Of a DNA stretch of 64,000 nucleotides, positions 1 through 7,716 are shown piece after piece. A program made the position numbers and the translations under genes. The notes beneath the pieces are model-generated. The model was not told the DNA's origin, did not search any database, and saw only the letters and a program-made list of their open reading frames with translations. Positions within the stretch are counted from its first letter, which is position 1, and each line of letters begins with the position of its first letter. This DNA comes from DLAJ01 sp964655525 (GTDB taxonomy: Bacteria; Bacillota; Clostridia; Lachnospirales; Lachnospiraceae): NCBI GenBank assembly GCA_964655525.1, contig CAZZNE010000017.1, positions 1 to 64,000 on the forward strand, given 5' to 3'.

Positions 1-440
1 CGGAGGTCAAAGAATCTAATGACAAATACAGCAATATGGAGATTGCTTTTTTACTGCAGAAAATGGAAGAATATGATGGCGTAAGCATCCTTGCAACCAA
101 TTACCTGCAAAATTTCGACAACGCATTCCGACGCCGGGTCAGCGACATTATCAGTTTTCCGATGCCTAATGCCGACATGCGCCTTAAGATGTGGCAGTCA
201 ATGATTCCCGCAAAGCTTCCGATCTCTGACGAAATTGATTTCTGCTTTCTGGCGCAACAGTTTGAACTATCCGGCAGCATGATCAAAAATGCGTTGATCT
301 ACGCCGGCTTTCTGGCAGCGGAAGCCGAAAGACCAATCCTTACCATGGAGCTGATACTGAAAGGATTAAGTCATGAACTGGAAAAAAGCGGTAAAAAGCT
401 CAGTCGTGACGAATATGGAGAATATGGGTATTTATTTTGA
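1..440 (+). CDS. AAA+ ATPase, C-terminal part (5' end outside window); possibly of a contractile injection system
   Basis: The frame is open from the first bases of the window, so only about the last 145 residues of a larger protein are present. They hold a sensor-1 segment (ILATNYLQNFDNAFRRRV) with the arginine-finger cluster RRR, followed by the helical lid domain (FELSGSMIKNALIYAGFLAA). That lid pattern (ELSG-x-I-x-NA...AAFLAA) is what I remember of the AAA+ ATPases encoded with extracellular contractile injection systems (Afp15-like), but it also occurs in other AAA+ proteins; Walker A and B lie upstream and cannot be checked. The next gene overlaps its 3' end, which suggests co-translation. 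Family AAA+ is secure; the injection-system role is inference. Confidence 0.75.
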   Translation, partial: EVKESNDKYSNMEIAFLLQKMEEYDGVSILATNYLQNFDNAFRRRVSDIISFPMPNADMRLKMWQSMIPAKLPISDEIDFCFLAQQFELSGSMIKNALIYAGFLAAEAERPILTMELILKGLSHELEKSGKKLSRDEYGEYGYLF

Positions 441-1281
441 AGAAGAACAGAAAAAAAAACGCTGGGATTCCGGACAGGCCATTCTGCACAGAGAAGCTTC
501 AGAAAACAAAAAAGAGAAAAATCTTCAAACGGACAACGAGGCTTACCGTTTGACAAATTCCTATGGGACTCTCCGCTATCTCAAAAAAGATAACAAAAGC
601 GAGGACAACCGAGAGGGCTTTGCCGTGGAGGCTTTTGAAGCTCCGGGTACTCCTGTCCATACAGAAAAAGAAAAGCATCTGGACCGCCAAAACATGAAAA
701 AAATCGGACACTACAACAAAAAAAATTTGTTTTCCTCTGAGGTTCCTCTCCGCAGCCAGGCTCTTTTTTTCGATATGACAGGACGTAAAAAGAGTGCAGA
801 ACTCCTAAAAAACATGAAAGAGCTTCTTCACAGGCGGGGACATCAGACCTTAGAAGACGCGTTCGGTTTTCTGGACCAGGAATCGGAACTCATGGAATTG
901 GAATTCCTCAAATCGGAGCAGAGGGACTCTTTATCATCGGAATCCAAACAGACAGACCGGCAGCTTCTCCCGGAAGAAAGACAAGATACCATCGGGAAAC
1001 GCATCGATACGCTGAACAACCGGCTTCTTCGAAAGAAATCCAAAGAACGCCAGCTCTGCAGCGAATTGCAGTTTATGTTAGACCAGCGCGCCCGGGAAGA
1101 TGTCCCGGCCGATCATTCAAACGTCTCCCAGGAAAAGCAGGAATCGCCATGGAAAGACAAAAACAGACATAACGATCTCCGGCGAAGACGCCCGCATTCC
1201 AATTCCGAAATTCCTGAAACAATTTCGGAGGGTGAAGCAGACGAAGCGGCGGAAGAATCCGATTCGCAATCAGAACTTTAG
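373..1281 (+). CDS. Hypothetical highly charged, probably disordered protein
   Basis: A 302-residue protein rich in K, E, R, S and Q with no membrane segment, signal peptide or domain I recognise. Long stretches look unstructured; a helical segment with Leu-rich spacing lies around residues 130-240 (KKSAELLKNMKELLHRRG and later). The start at 373 has a good ribosome site (AAAGGA, 7-nt spacer) but overlaps the preceding ATPase gene by 68 bp; ATG codons at 415 or 424 would shorten the overlap with weaker sites. The tail is acidic (EGEADEAAEESDSQSEL). Its position directly behind the AAA+ ATPase suggests it belongs to the same cluster, of which only the end lies in this window. Function unknown. 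Confidence 0.6.
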   Translation: MNWKKAVKSSVVTNMENMGIYFEEEQKKKRWDSGQAILHREASENKKEKNLQTDNEAYRLTNSYGTLRYLKKDNKSEDNREGFAVEAFEAPGTPVHTEKEKHLDRQNMKKIGHYNKKNLFSSEVPLRSQALFFDMTGRKKSAELLKNMKELLHRRGHQTLEDAFGFLDQESELMELEFLKSEQRDSLSSESKQTDRQLLPEERQDTIGKRIDTLNNRLLRKKSKERQLCSELQFMLDQRAREDVPADHSNVSQEKQESPWKDKNRHNDLRRRRPHSNSEIPETISEGEADEAAEESDSQSEL

Positions 1282-1365
1282 CCACAGAGGGAAGTCAGAG
1301 GAAGACCTATTGGTTTATGGATGCACGAATGGTTCTATATCAACAAAAAAATGAGGTAAAATAGC

Positions 1366-2625
1366 ATGGATAATTTTTTGGTTATCGTAGTGGGATTACT
1401 GCTTTTTGTGGTAATATTGGGGTATTTCAATGAAAAGATCACGAAATTTACTTATGAAATTGCACTGATGCTTTTTTCAGTCATCATAGGGTTTGGATGC
1501 GTGGTCGTGGGAAATTTCTTAGGCGTGGAGCCGGTTCGGAAATTTGTAGAAGGGATCGGAAGAATTAATCTTGATGCCTTCCTGATGGATGGGTTCTTGT
1601 GCTTTATGCTGTTTGCGGGCTCCTGCCATATGGAGCTGCTGCATTTTAAGAAACACGCAAAAATAGTCAGCCTGTTAGCAATCGGGGCTACTCTTTTGGG
1701 CGCAGTATTTTATGGGCTGCTGTTTTATGGGGCTTCCCTGCTTCTGGGGTTAGGAATTTCCTTACCGGTGTGTCTGATGTTTGGCAGTATTACCGCGCCG
1801 ACAGACCCTATTGCTGCTACCAGCATTTTGAAAAAATTCAACCTTCCGAAGCAGATTGGCTTCATTATAGAAGGAGAATCCCTGCTCAACGACGGCGTGG
1901 GCGTTGCATTATTCGTCTGTTTTTCCAGTCTGGTCACTGCGGAGGAGGCGGGTGGCTTCTTTGTCGTTATGTTCCGCGAGTTATTTGGTGCAGTAGCCGT
2001 TGGACTTGTCGTCAGCTTGCTATGCTTTCAAGTATTTAAGAGGACAAAGGACACGCCGAGGCAGATTTACACAAGCCTGCTGGCAGTTTCCCTGTCGTAT
2101 GTGGCTTGTGAATATTTCGGATTTTCTGGAGCAATCGCTTCCGTAGTCTGTGGCGTGATGTTTTCTGCACAGCGCAACCTGCAGGCAAGCAAGGATCATG
2201 TGATGGAGTTAAAGGAGTTTGATACGTTTTGGGAAATTTTAGATAATCTGCTCAATTCTGTTCTATATGTTCTGCTGGGCTTAGGCTTCCTGCATATTTT
2301 GCAAATGTCCAAGGTGCTTATCGTGTCTGTACTGGTAGTGATCTTCAACCTGATCGGGCGTTTTTGCAGCGTGGGGACAGCGTCTCTTCTTGCGGGAAAA
2401 CTGCCGGATGGCTATGACAAGCTAAGCTTTACGAAACTATTGACATGGGGCGGTTTAAGGGGCGGCTTGTCAGTTGCCCTTGCCATGAGCACACAGGATA
2501 TGCTGCCGACCGGAATTTATCATATTGTGCTGGGAGGGACTTACGCAATTGTGTTCTTTACGACGATCGTGCAGGGTATGACAATGAAGAAGGTCTATCA
2601 GGGAATTGAAGCTAAGTTGAAATAA
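1366..2625 (+). CDS. CPA1-family Na+(K+)/H+ antiporter (NhaP/NHE type)
   Basis: A 419-residue integral membrane protein with about 12 hydrophobic segments from residue 5 to 410. CPA1 hallmarks are visible: TAPTDPIA at residues 143-150 and GESLLNDG at 170-177, where the Asn-Asp pair matches the ion-binding ND motif of electroneutral antiporters. A later RGGLSVALA segment near residue 370 also fits the family. No C-terminal RCK/TrkA domain is present, so this is the minimal form. The start has GAGG nine bases upstream. It is followed at 56 bp by a CLC chloride transporter and then an exported carbonic anhydrase, pointing to pH or ion homeostasis. The transported cation (Na+ or K+) cannot be told from sequence. 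Confidence 0.9.
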   Translation: MDNFLVIVVGLLLFVVILGYFNEKITKFTYEIALMLFSVIIGFGCVVVGNFLGVEPVRKFVEGIGRINLDAFLMDGFLCFMLFAGSCHMELLHFKKHAKIVSLLAIGATLLGAVFYGLLFYGASLLLGLGISLPVCLMFGSITAPTDPIAATSILKKFNLPKQIGFIIEGESLLNDGVGVALFVCFSSLVTAEEAGGFFVVMFRELFGAVAVGLVVSLLCFQVFKRTKDTPRQIYTSLLAVSLSYVACEYFGFSGAIASVVCGVMFSAQRNLQASKDHVMELKEFDTFWEILDNLLNSVLYVLLGLGFLHILQMSKVLIVSVLVVIFNLIGRFCSVGTASLLAGKLPDGYDKLSFTKLLTWGGLRGGLSVALAMSTQDMLPTGIYHIVLGGTYAIVFFTTIVQGMTMKKVYQGIEAKLK

Positions 2626-2681
2626 AACAGAACCAGGCTGAAATGAATGAAGGTAAAAGGAAATGAAGGGATAAACATACG

Positions 2682-3893
2682 ATGGGAAAGCGGATTCGGT
2701 TTTTATTTTTTGCTGTGTGTATCGGCGGAGTGATCGGTGCTTTTATATGGGTTTTTTTGAAGATTATGGGAATCGGGCAGGAGCTTTTGTTTACCGTCTT
2801 GCCGAAGCAGGTGCCTATCCCCTGCTTTGTTCTCGTGGTTTGTATTTTGGGAGGGGTGGTTATTGGCGTGTATGAGAAACTGTTTCACGCCTCTCCGGAC
2901 AACATGGAAGTGGTAATGGCAACGATCAAGAAGGAGGGAAAATATCCCTGCGATCATTTGGCAATTCGCACGATAGCCGCCCTGCTGCCGCTGATTTTTG
3001 GCGCAAGCCTTGGACCGGAAGCCGGGCTGACGGGAATTATTGCGGGGCTGTGCTTCTGGGCCGGCAGTAAATTCCGCTATGCAGGGAAACATATGGAGGA
3101 GTTATCCAACATCGGGCTGGGCGCTTCTCTGGGTGTCATTTTTCGCTCACCCTTATTTGGCTATAGTTATTCGATAGAAGAAACGGATACTTCCGCAGAA
3201 TTCAGTAAAACAGTGAAAATGGTAACGTATATTACGGCAATTTTAGGCGGCTTTGGGGCTTTTATGCTGCTTGGCTTATTATTTGGCGGCGGGGACGGTC
3301 TTCCGAGACTGCCTACCTGTGACATTGGCAACAGGGAGCGTTTTTCTGTTATTCTGTTAATCCCTGCGGGAATTGCGGCAGGAATGTTTTACACCATTTT
3401 TCATGCAGCAAACAGCCGCTTCTTTGATGTGCTGAAAGAAAAATGCGGTGTGATCGTCTGCGCTGTTTTAGGCGGAATCTGTTTAGGTATTTTTGGCATG
3501 TTTGTGCCATTTAGTATGTTCTCAGGGGAGACACAGATGGAGGTGCTGGCTGAGACATATATGGAATATACGCCTATCCTGTTGATCGGCATTGGAATCG
3601 GAAAAATTTTTCTTACCAATGTCTGCATACAGAGTGGATGGAAGGGAGGACATTTTTTCCCTGTTATTTTCGCTGGGGTGAGCATTGGGTATGGAATGGG
3701 TATCTTCTGTTCCGTAGAGCCTGTGTTTGCCGCGACGGTAGTGACATCGGCATTGCTTGGTTATATGATGAAAAAGCCTGTGGCGGTGGTGCTGCTTTCG
3801 ATCCTGTGCTTTCCGATCGATGCGGCTGTCTGGACGTTGGTGGCTGCTGTTGCGGGGGCAGGTGTGTCGGCAATTTTTCAGAGGGAGAAATGA
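2682..3893 (+). CDS. CLC-family chloride channel / H+-Cl- exchanger
   Basis: A 403-residue membrane protein with about ten hydrophobic segments. The loop GASLGPEAGLTGI near residues 106-118 corresponds to the CLC G-x-EGP selectivity loop and keeps the glutamate that gates the pore and carries protons in exchangers. GGHFFPVIFAG near residue 325 matches the second CLC signature (GGIFAP). The canonical GSGIP motif is not recognisable, so this is a divergent bacterial CLC. It lies 56 bp after the antiporter and 36 bp before the carbonic anhydrase, probably one transcript. In known bacteria CLC exchangers support acid resistance by charge compensation; that role here is inference. Confidence 0.85.
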   Translation: MGKRIRFLFFAVCIGGVIGAFIWVFLKIMGIGQELLFTVLPKQVPIPCFVLVVCILGGVVIGVYEKLFHASPDNMEVVMATIKKEGKYPCDHLAIRTIAALLPLIFGASLGPEAGLTGIIAGLCFWAGSKFRYAGKHMEELSNIGLGASLGVIFRSPLFGYSYSIEETDTSAEFSKTVKMVTYITAILGGFGAFMLLGLLFGGGDGLPRLPTCDIGNRERFSVILLIPAGIAAGMFYTIFHAANSRFFDVLKEKCGVIVCAVLGGICLGIFGMFVPFSMFSGETQMEVLAETYMEYTPILLIGIGIGKIFLTNVCIQSGWKGGHFFPVIFAGVSIGYGMGIFCSVEPVFAATVVTSALLGYMMKKPVAVVLLSILCFPIDAAVWTLVAAVAGAGVSAIFQREK

Positions 3894-3929
3894 AGATCAA
3901 TAAAATACAAGATAGAAACGAGGATCACA

Positions 3930-4598
3930 ATGAGAAAGAAATGTTACAGTTTCATGTTATGCGCTGCTTTACTATCTGCTTTCGCAGGCTGCGCAAGCTC
4001 TGACAGGACTTCAGAGCCAAAACGCATCACAGTTGCTTCCGCAGAGGAAGCATTACAAGAATTAAAGACGGGTAATGAGGAATTTATTTCAGGTAATACT
4101 GCGGAACTTCGTGCTGATCTGGCAGAAAATGGGCAGGCTCCCTACGCAGTTGTGATTACCTGTTCTGACTCCCGTGTCGCTCCGGAGGTTTTGTTTCATA
4201 CGACGATGGGCGAGCTTTTTACGATTCGTACCGCCGGTAATGTAGTGGGTGAATTTGAAATCGGCAGCGTGGAATATGGCGCAGAGCATTTGGGAGCCCC
4301 ATTGATCGTGGTTATGGGACACTCAAATTGCGGTGCGGTAAGCGCCGCAGTCAGTGGTGAAGCGGAAGGCTTTATACAGAATATCGTCGAGGAGATCGCC
4401 CCATCTGTCGAAGAAGCTAAAAAGACAGAAACAGAGGAAAGTGCGATTGCTACAATGGCAGAGTATCTCAATATTCAAAATACGATTGAGAAGCTGCGCA
4501 CAAGTACCATTCTCAGTCAATTGGAATCGGAAGGCAAGATCAGAATTATCGGCGCCAGGTATAACATTGTGGATGGCAGTGTTGAATTTCTGGAATAG
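3930..4598 (+). CDS. Exported lipoprotein beta-class carbonic anhydrase
   Basis: A 222-residue protein that begins with a lipoprotein signal (basic MRKK, hydrophobic core, FAGC with Cys21 as lipidation site). The mature part is a beta-carbonic anhydrase: CSDSR (Cys78, Asp80, Arg82) and HSNC (His131, Cys134) supply the zinc ligands and the Asp-Arg dyad. It would interconvert CO2 and bicarbonate outside the membrane, whereas most bacterial beta-enzymes are cytoplasmic. GAGGA five bases before the ATG supports the start. A strong intrinsic terminator follows at 4621-4665. Co-located with a cation/H+ antiporter and a CLC transporter, it suggests extracellular pH or bicarbonate handling. Confidence 0.92.
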   Translation: MRKKCYSFMLCAALLSAFAGCASSDRTSEPKRITVASAEEALQELKTGNEEFISGNTAELRADLAENGQAPYAVVITCSDSRVAPEVLFHTTMGELFTIRTAGNVVGEFEIGSVEYGAEHLGAPLIVVMGHSNCGAVSAAVSGEAEGFIQNIVEEIAPSVEEAKKTETEESAIATMAEYLNIQNTIEKLRTSTILSQLESEGKIRIIGARYNIVDGSVEFLE

Positions 4599-4620
4599 CA
4601 CCTTTTGATCAATCGCAGAA

Positions 4621-4665
4621 CAGGAGCAGGAACGATGTTGATTCGTACCTGCTCCTGCTTTTTTA
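4621..4665 (+). terminator. Intrinsic terminator after the carbonic anhydrase gene
   Basis: Stem CAGGAGCAGG / CCTGCTCCTG (10 bp perfect, extended by loop pairs) followed by CTTTTTTATT. It closes the antiporter-CLC-anhydrase transcript and faces the 3' end of the convergent hemZ gene. Confidence 0.9.
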
Positions 4666-4688
4666 TTGATGTACCGCGAAAATTCGAC

Positions 4689-6224
4689 TTATTCATCACA
4701 TAATAATTTCCGCTTCCGCTCGATCATTTCGTCGATTTTTTCTATATAGAGAGCCACATCCTTCACATTTTCGCACCGCTCGATCCGCCCGTCAGGATAC
4801 ACCCGCTTCGAGATCGAACCGGCCCCCAATGCCACGATGGTCTGTTTCTCCTCCATGATCAAAATATTGTAGATGCCGTTTTTTCCCGGCTTCGCATATC
4901 CGGTATTCTCGAAATTGCCGGACATGTTCTTCTGGCGGTATAAATAATACGGCGCCATCCCCATTTCCTTTGCGCCTGCGGCGGCGATCGCCATGGTCTC
5001 ATCCGTGTTGCAAAGCGTCTCGATCCCGTTTTCCTCGATCCACTGATTCAGCCGCGACGCGCGCTTTAAGGCAAGCGAATGCACTGTGAGACTGTCCGGC
5101 GCTAATTCCCTCACCGCCCCGATCGTCCGCGCGACATCTTCCGCATTCTCTCCCGGCAGACCGAGGATGAGATCCATATTAATATTGTCAAAGCCCTCCT
5201 CACGCGCCATGACAAACGCCTCGCGCACCTGCGCTGCGGTGTGCCTTCTGCCGATGATGCGCAGCGTTTCCTCCTTCATCGTCTGCGGATTGACGGAAAT
5301 CCGTGTCACATGATGGCGCTTGATGACCTGCAGCTTCTCTCTCGTAATGCTGTCGGCCCGCCCGGCTTCAACAGTAAACTCCTTTACGTCTTTAAGCGGA
5401 AACGTCTCCTCCAGCTTCTGAAGCAGGCGCTCCAAACGCTCCGGGGAAAGACTGGTCGGCGTACCGCCGCCGATGTAAAGTGTCTCCGGCGCTTTTCCCC
5501 CGAACGCTTCCCTCACATAATCAATTTCCTTACACAGACAATCAAGGTATTCGTCCATCCGCTTCTCCCACACGCTTACCGGATAGGAGGTAAATGAACA
5601 GTACAGGCAGGTCGTTGGGCAAAACGGGATTCCGATGTACAGACTGTAGCCGTTTTCTCCGTCAAGCTGCTCTAAAATACTCTTTTCACGTATCGCAATA
5701 TCAAGACAGAGCGCCGCCTTCTCAGGAGAGACATAATGCTCTTTTTGCAAAAAAAGAACGACGTCCTCCCCGGACGCCCCCCGCTCGATCCATTCCATGG
5801 CAAGCTTGGTCGGACGAATGCCCGTTAAGTTGCCCCATGGCAGCGTCATTTTCGTTTCCGCACAAAGGGTCTCGTAGAGAAAGTGCTTGAACGCTGCCTT
5901 TGCCTTCTCTTTTTCTACAGGCAGAGGCGTAACATACTCGCGTGAAACTTCCGCCTGCTCCTTCGTCGCTTTCAGCAATGTGCCGGGATAACCGTCAGCC
6001 TGCCCCCTGCCCGAAGCGAAATCCTCTCCATCCCGCATTCGGAAAACCATCTGCGCCCTGCCGTTCGAAATCGAGACGACAATATCTGCCGAAACGCCCT
6101 GCTCCTCCCATTTTTCAGGCAGCAGCACCTTCACCTGCATCATCGGATAAAACGACTGCACCAACGCATGGATATCATATTCGAAATTTTCCCTGTTACA
6201 GGAAACCGCCAAAACCTGCCGCAT
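4689..6224 (-). CDS. hemZ: Radical SAM coproporphyrinogen III oxidase-like protein HemZ
   Basis: A 511-residue protein. After about 160 N-terminal residues it has the radical SAM cluster site CPTTCLYCSF (CxxxCxxC), then TLYIGGGTPTSL, the HemN/HemZ GGGTP SAM-binding motif, and INMDLILGLPGE. The family (oxygen-independent coproporphyrinogen dehydrogenase HemZ) acts in anaerobic heme synthesis, though HemW-like chaperone relatives exist and no other heme genes are nearby. I place the start at the ATG at 6224, nine bases after AAGGGG; a TTG 36 bp further upstream lacks a site. Its place beyond rel and the MBL hydrolase matches the common Firmicutes apt-rel-...-hemZ order. Confidence 0.88.
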   Translation of the reverse strand: MRQVLAVSCNRENFEYDIHALVQSFYPMMQVKVLLPEKWEEQGVSADIVVSISNGRAQMVFRMRDGEDFASGRGQADGYPGTLLKATKEQAEVSREYVTPLPVEKEKAKAAFKHFLYETLCAETKMTLPWGNLTGIRPTKLAMEWIERGASGEDVVLFLQKEHYVSPEKAALCLDIAIREKSILEQLDGENGYSLYIGIPFCPTTCLYCSFTSYPVSVWEKRMDEYLDCLCKEIDYVREAFGGKAPETLYIGGGTPTSLSPERLERLLQKLEETFPLKDVKEFTVEAGRADSITREKLQVIKRHHVTRISVNPQTMKEETLRIIGRRHTAAQVREAFVMAREEGFDNINMDLILGLPGENAEDVARTIGAVRELAPDSLTVHSLALKRASRLNQWIEENGIETLCNTDETMAIAAAGAKEMGMAPYYLYRQKNMSGNFENTGYAKPGKNGIYNILIMEEKQTIVALGAGSISKRVYPDGRIERCENVKDVALYIEKIDEMIERKRKLLCDE

Positions 6225-6334
6225 GATCTCTGGCCCCTTTTCGTTCCGTCCTGTTTGCAATAACTCCCTTTTTAGGAACTGCTCTCCCTGCTCTTATTCT
6301 AAAACTTCTAGCTATTCACACCCATGTTCATGGC

Positions 6335-7000
6335 TCATGTTTCCGGAAAGACCTCGGTTACTTCGACATGAATGCCCTGAAAAAGGGATTTGATCTCATC
6401 TGCCGAGTCAAAGGTAAATTCATCACATATCACAAAAACACCGCTTGCAGAAATTGCATGATCTTCGCCGACAATGAAGGTCACGGCTGCCGGAACCGCA
6501 TTCTCATATGTATACAGATAAATGACATTTTCATTCACATTCTCATTTACAAAAGTTTTCCCAACCGAACATATACTGGCTGCAGCCAACTTGTCAGCAC
6601 CGCCCCTGGCATTGATCTGCCCTATCATAGAGCTGAGAACTCTCTGCATAAAGTATGACTTTAATTCTTCAGAAGCACGATCGAGACCCAGACCCATTAG
6701 TTCTGCCATCACAGCAACGCTTTCATCCGAAATGGAAATCGCATACACCGCTTTCGGGGTTGTATAGTCTCCGGTTCCAATCTTTTGAGCAACAGACTGC
6801 ACTTCGCTGCTCCCGGTATAGAAGACATCTGCATATTGCGTCATTTCCGTCATAAGCTGAACAATTTCCAGACCTTGCGCATACAGGGATTTTGTTTCCG
6901 TATTGCTTTCATGTTTGCCGCAGGCCGATAAGCTTAAGACCAATGCGGGAAACACGATAACTGCGAATACGGACAAAACCTTTTTTATTATTTTTTTCAT
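6335..7000 (-). CDS. Putative lipoprotein of unknown function
   Basis: A 221-residue protein starting at the ATG at 7000, nine bases behind GGAG. It has a clear lipoprotein signal: MKKIIKK, hydrophobic core, LSAC lipobox. The mature domain is soluble, with a C-terminal part (VIYLYTYENAVPAAVTFIVGEDHAISASGVFVI) that looks like alternating beta strands. I do not recognise a family. It lies between hemZ and the MBL hydrolase gene on the same strand, so it may be read from the rel transcript, though the usual cluster lacks such a gene and it may be an insertion. A 28-codon upstream extension is open but has no ribosome site. Confidence 0.7.
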   Translation of the reverse strand: MKKIIKKVLSVFAVIVFPALVLSLSACGKHESNTETKSLYAQGLEIVQLMTEMTQYADVFYTGSSEVQSVAQKIGTGDYTTPKAVYAISISDESVAVMAELMGLGLDRASEELKSYFMQRVLSSMIGQINARGGADKLAAASICSVGKTFVNENVNENVIYLYTYENAVPAAVTFIVGEDHAISASGVFVICDEFTFDSADEIKSLFQGIHVEVTEVFPET

Positions 7001-7074
7001 AAATATTTTCTCCATGATTTTTTCGGGTTTAAAATCTCCGATCGAATAAACATGTACTCCCGATTTCCCGCACC

Positions 7075-7716
7075 CTATGCGCAAAACGGATTGTACTGCT
7101 TCTCATGTCCGATCGTCGTCGCATCGCCGTGTCCCGGATAAACCTTTGTGTCATCCGGCAGTACAAACAGCTTTTCTTTTACGGAGCGGACAAGTTCCCC
7201 GGTGCTTCCCGTCGGAAGATCGCTTCTTCCGACTGATTCCTCAAACAGCGTATCGCCGCTGAGGAGTATGCCCGCCTCCTCAAAATAATAGCAGCAGCTT
7301 CCGATCGTATGCCCGGGTGTCGCGATCACTTTACAGGTCATGCCCGCGATCGTGATCTCCTCACCGTCTTTTACGTACTGATTCGGTTTTACCGTACATG
7401 CCCTGCCCACATCCGCGGACACGTTTAAGTCCGCGCTCTCGCATAGAGGACGCTCCCCCTCATAAGCATAAACCTTTGCCCCCGATCTTGCGCGCAGCTC
7501 CTGTACGCCCCAGATATGGTCGAAATGCGCATGCGTCAGCAGAATACCTGCCACACGGAATCCCTTTGCTTTCAGACGCTCATAGATCGTTGCGCCCTGA
7601 TCCGCCGCATCAAACACGATCGCATCCTTCTCCGCACCTTGCTGCTCCTCATCATATACAAAATAACAATTTGTCTGGACGGCGCCTATCACCATCCTGC
7701 CGATCTTCAATGTCAT
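7075..7716 (-). CDS. MBL-fold metallohydrolase (glyoxalase II-like)
   Basis: A 213-residue metallo-beta-lactamase-fold enzyme. The zinc motif THAHFDH (HxHxDH) is near residues 60-66, with the later ligands in TPGHTIGSCCYYF, LLSGDTLF and YPGHGDATTIGHE. This is the pattern of hydroxyacylglutathione-hydrolase-like enzymes that follow rel in many Firmicutes; the physiological thioester or ester substrate is not known. Start and stop overlap with rel (ATGA, 4 bp), showing translational coupling. GAGG lies eight bases before the ATG. Confidence 0.88.
   Translation of the reverse strand: MTLKIGRMVIGAVQTNCYFVYDEEQQGAEKDAIVFDAADQGATIYERLKAKGFRVAGILLTHAHFDHIWGVQELRARSGAKVYAYEGERPLCESADLNVSADVGRACTVKPNQYVKDGEEITIAGMTCKVIATPGHTIGSCCYYFEEAGILLSGDTLFEESVGRSDLPTGSTGELVRSVKEKLFVLPDDTKVYPGHGDATTIGHEKQYNPFCA

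Noticed and set aside
1100..1365. Coding remnant between the disordered protein and the antiporter
   Set aside because: Short open frames end near 1360 but none has a start signal or recognisable domain.
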